Source: Pseudomonas pisciculturae
GTDB lineage: Bacteria > Pseudomonadota > Gammaproteobacteria > Pseudomonadales > Pseudomonadaceae
Direction of reading: 5' to 3'
NCBI RefSeq assembly: GCF_015461805.1
Contig: NZ_JACVZE010000002.1
Span: 620,001 to 684,000 of the forward strand
Length of the DNA stretch: 64,000 nucleotides
Shown: positions 62,584 through 64,000 of the stretch, piece after piece
Layout: each line of letters opens with the position of its first letter
Numbering within the stretch: the stretch's first letter is position 1
Program-made: the position numbers and the translations under genes
Notes under the pieces: model-generated
The model's input: only the letters and a program-made list of their open reading frames with translations
Database searches by the model: none
What the model was told of the DNA's origin: nothing

Positions 62584-63894
62584 ATGCATCCTGAACCCCT
62601 CACCGGCCAGGCGTCTTTAGTCACGCCTACTCGAAAGCGCTATTTCATCATGGTGCTGCTGTTTATCACCGTGGTCATCAATTACCTCGACCGCAGCAAC
62701 CTGTCGATTGCCGCACCGGCGCTCACCAGTGAATTGGGTATCGACCCGGTTCATGTGGGCCTGATTTTCTCCGCCTTCGGCTGGACCTACGCCGCCATGC
62801 AGATCCCCGGCGGCTGGCTGGTAGACCGCGTGCCGCCGCGCATTCTTTACACCGCTGCCCTGCTGTTGTGGTCCATTGCCACCGTGATGCTCGGCTTCGC
62901 CGCCAGCTTTATCGCGCTGTTCGTGTTGCGAATGGCAGTGGGCGCGCTGGAAGCACCGGCCTACCCGATCAACAGTCGCGTAGTCACCACGTGGTTCCCC
63001 GAGCGCGAGCGCGCCACCGCGATTGGCTTCTACACCTCCGGGCAATTTGTCGGGCTGGCGTTTCTTACGCCGGTGCTGGCCTGGCTGCAGCACTACTACG
63101 GCTGGCACATGGTGTTTGTAGTCACTGGCGGCGTGGGCATTTTGTGGGCGGCCATCTGGTACGCGGTGTACCGCGAGCCCAAGGATTTCAAAGGCGCGAA
63201 CGCGGCGGAAATCCAACTGATCCGCGACGGTGGCGGCTTGGTGGATATGCAGGAAAAAGCCGTCAAAGCGCCGTTCAGTTGGGTCGATTTAGGGATTGTG
63301 CTGAGCAAGCGCAAGCTCTGGGGCATTTACCTGGGCCAGTTCTGTCTGAACTCTACGCTGTGGTTTTTCCTGACGTGGTTCCCGACCTACCTGGTGAAAT
63401 ACCGCGGCATGGACTTCATCAAGTCCGGCCTGCTGGCGTCACTGCCCTTCCTCGCGGCGTTTGTCGGCGTGCTGTGCAGCGGGATTTTTTCTGACTGGCT
63501 GATTCGTCGCGGCGCATCGGTGGGCTTTGCGCGCAAGCTGCCGATTATTGGCGGGCTGCTGATTTCCACGGCGATCATCGGCGCCAACTACGTGGACTCG
63601 ACGGCGTGGGTGATTGCGTTCCTGGCGGTCGCGTTTTTTGGCAATGGCCTGGCGTCGATCACCTGGTCGCTGGTCTCGACCCTGGCACCTGCGCGCTTGT
63701 TGGGGCTGACGGGTGGGGTGTTCAACTTCATCGGCAACTTGGCGGCGATTGCCACGCCGATTGTGATCGGGTTTTTGGCCAGCGGTGATTCGTTTGCGCC
63801 GGCGATTACCTACATCGCGGTGCTGGCGCTGCTTGGGGCGCTTTCCTACATCTTGTTGGTAGGTAAGGTCGAGCGCATCGAACTCAACGAATAA
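62584..63894 (+). CDS. dgoT: D-galactonate transporter, MFS (ACS family)
   Basis: 436-residue proton symporter with 12 membrane helices. Start at MHPEPLTGQASLVTPTRKRY after AAGAAGAGG. Helix 1 FIMVLLFITVVINYLDRSNL carries the NYLDR motif of the anion:cation symporter family; SAFGWTYAAMQIPGGWLVDR is the conserved loop 2-3. A longer in-frame opening from 62431 is inside the REP element and not coding. As last gene of the operon it brings in the substrate for dgoD. Confidence 0.92.
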   Translation: MHPEPLTGQASLVTPTRKRYFIMVLLFITVVINYLDRSNLSIAAPALTSELGIDPVHVGLIFSAFGWTYAAMQIPGGWLVDRVPPRILYTAALLLWSIATVMLGFAASFIALFVLRMAVGALEAPAYPINSRVVTTWFPERERATAIGFYTSGQFVGLAFLTPVLAWLQHYYGWHMVFVVTGGVGILWAAIWYAVYREPKDFKGANAAEIQLIRDGGGLVDMQEKAVKAPFSWVDLGIVLSKRKLWGIYLGQFCLNSTLWFFLTWFPTYLVKYRGMDFIKSGLLASLPFLAAFVGVLCSGIFSDWLIRRGASVGFARKLPIIGGLLISTAIIGANYVDSTAWVIAFLAVAFFGNGLASITWSLVSTLAPARLLGLTGGVFNFIGNLAAIATPIVIGFLASGDSFAPAITYIAVLALLGALSYILLVGKVERIELNE

Positions 63895-63895
63895 C

Positions 63896-63947
63896 CTGTG
63901 GCAGGGGCGCTTGTTGTGGCGAGGGAGCAAGCTCCCGCGCCACAGGG
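63896..63947. repeat. REP-like inverted repeat after dgoT
   Basis: CTGTGGC on the left pairs with GCCACAG on the right, with GGGAGCAAGCTCCC at the centre forming a second perfect palindrome. It is a divergent form of the REP hairpins elsewhere in the window and may terminate the dgo transcript. Confidence 0.6.
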
Positions 63948-63954
63948 GCAGTCT

Positions 63955-64000
63955 TCAGTTCAGCACGCCATCGAGAATCTCGTAGACGATGCCGGTGCCC
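63955..64000 (-). CDS. C-terminal end of an unidentified minus-strand gene (partial)
   Basis: From the right edge the minus strand is open and reads GTGIVYEILDGVLN before a TGA at 63957. The stop is directly beyond the REP-like repeat, a typical convergent arrangement. Only 14 residues are visible, too few to name a family, so this may also be chance. Confidence 0.4.
   Translation of the reverse strand, partial: GTGIVYEILDGVLN

Overview
The window is a chromosomal segment around the replication origin of a fluorescent Pseudomonas, most likely of the P. fluorescens group. The gene order glmS-glmU-atpCDGAHFEBI-parB-parA-rsmG-mnmG, then mnmE-yidC-yidD-rnpA-rpmH, dnaA-dnaN-recF-gyrB, and further on lptA-gmhB-glyS-glyQ-tag and trkA-rsmB-fmt-def-(LysM family)-dprA-tsaC-qor-hemF-aroE is the order known from Pseudomonas chromosomes. 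Supporting signs are the Pseudomonas-type ParB sites TGTTCCACGTGGAACA, DnaA boxes TTATCCACA, and paired REP hairpins with cores such as GGGGGCTTGCCCCC. There is no rRNA, tRNA, CRISPR array, phage or insertion sequence that I can support.

Layout. 1-5.5 kb: 5'-truncated pbpC, a small unknown protein, glmS and its DeoR-type regulator. 5.5-14.1 kb: glmU and the complete F1Fo ATP synthase operon, all leftward, ending in a shared terminator. 14.3-18.5 kb: parB, parA, rsmG, mnmG, leftward. 18.5-19.1 kb: an origin-like non-coding region with a thymine-rich stretch and a cluster of DnaA boxes. 19.1-23.1 kb: a rightward iron-uptake signalling cassette (ECF sigma factor, anti-sigma factor, TonB-dependent receptor with a signalling domain) lying between mnmG and mnmE. 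23.1-27.0 kb: mnmE, yidC, yidD, rnpA, rpmH, leftward. 27.0-27.6 kb: the oriC-type region upstream of dnaA. 27.6-33.8 kb: dnaA, dnaN, recF, gyrB, rightward, with two parS sites inside recF and one beyond gyrB.

33.9-37.3 kb: a divergent two-component system (OmpR-type regulator, CHASE2 sensor kinase) between gyrB and lptA. 37.4-53.8 kb: housekeeping genes for lipid A and phospholipid acylation, heptose synthesis, glycyl-tRNA synthetase, DNA repair, potassium uptake, initiator tRNA and rRNA modification, transformation/recombination, t6A synthesis, haem and shikimate. 53.9-59.5 kb: SulP transporter, choline-binding protein, choline sulfatase with its divergent LysR regulator, and a small dioxygenase-family protein. 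59.6-63.9 kb: a D-galactonate operon (dgoK, dgoA, dgoD, dgoT). REP doublets sit in most gaps of the right half.

How it works together. The origin, initiator, sliding clamp, gyrase, ParABS partition system, ribosomal and membrane-insertion genes and ATP synthase form the ancestral origin core. Almost all of the genes flanking the dnaA-side origin are transcribed away from it. The exceptions, namely pbpC and the iron cassette on the left and several blocks on the right, stand out as later or independently regulated units. The points I find most worth a second look are the two separate DnaA-box regions about 8.5 kb apart with an iron-sensing cassette wedged between them, the systematic hairpins in the atp operon gaps, the LysM-less paralogue upstream of dprA, and a possible 15-codon leader coupled to the CHASE2 kinase.
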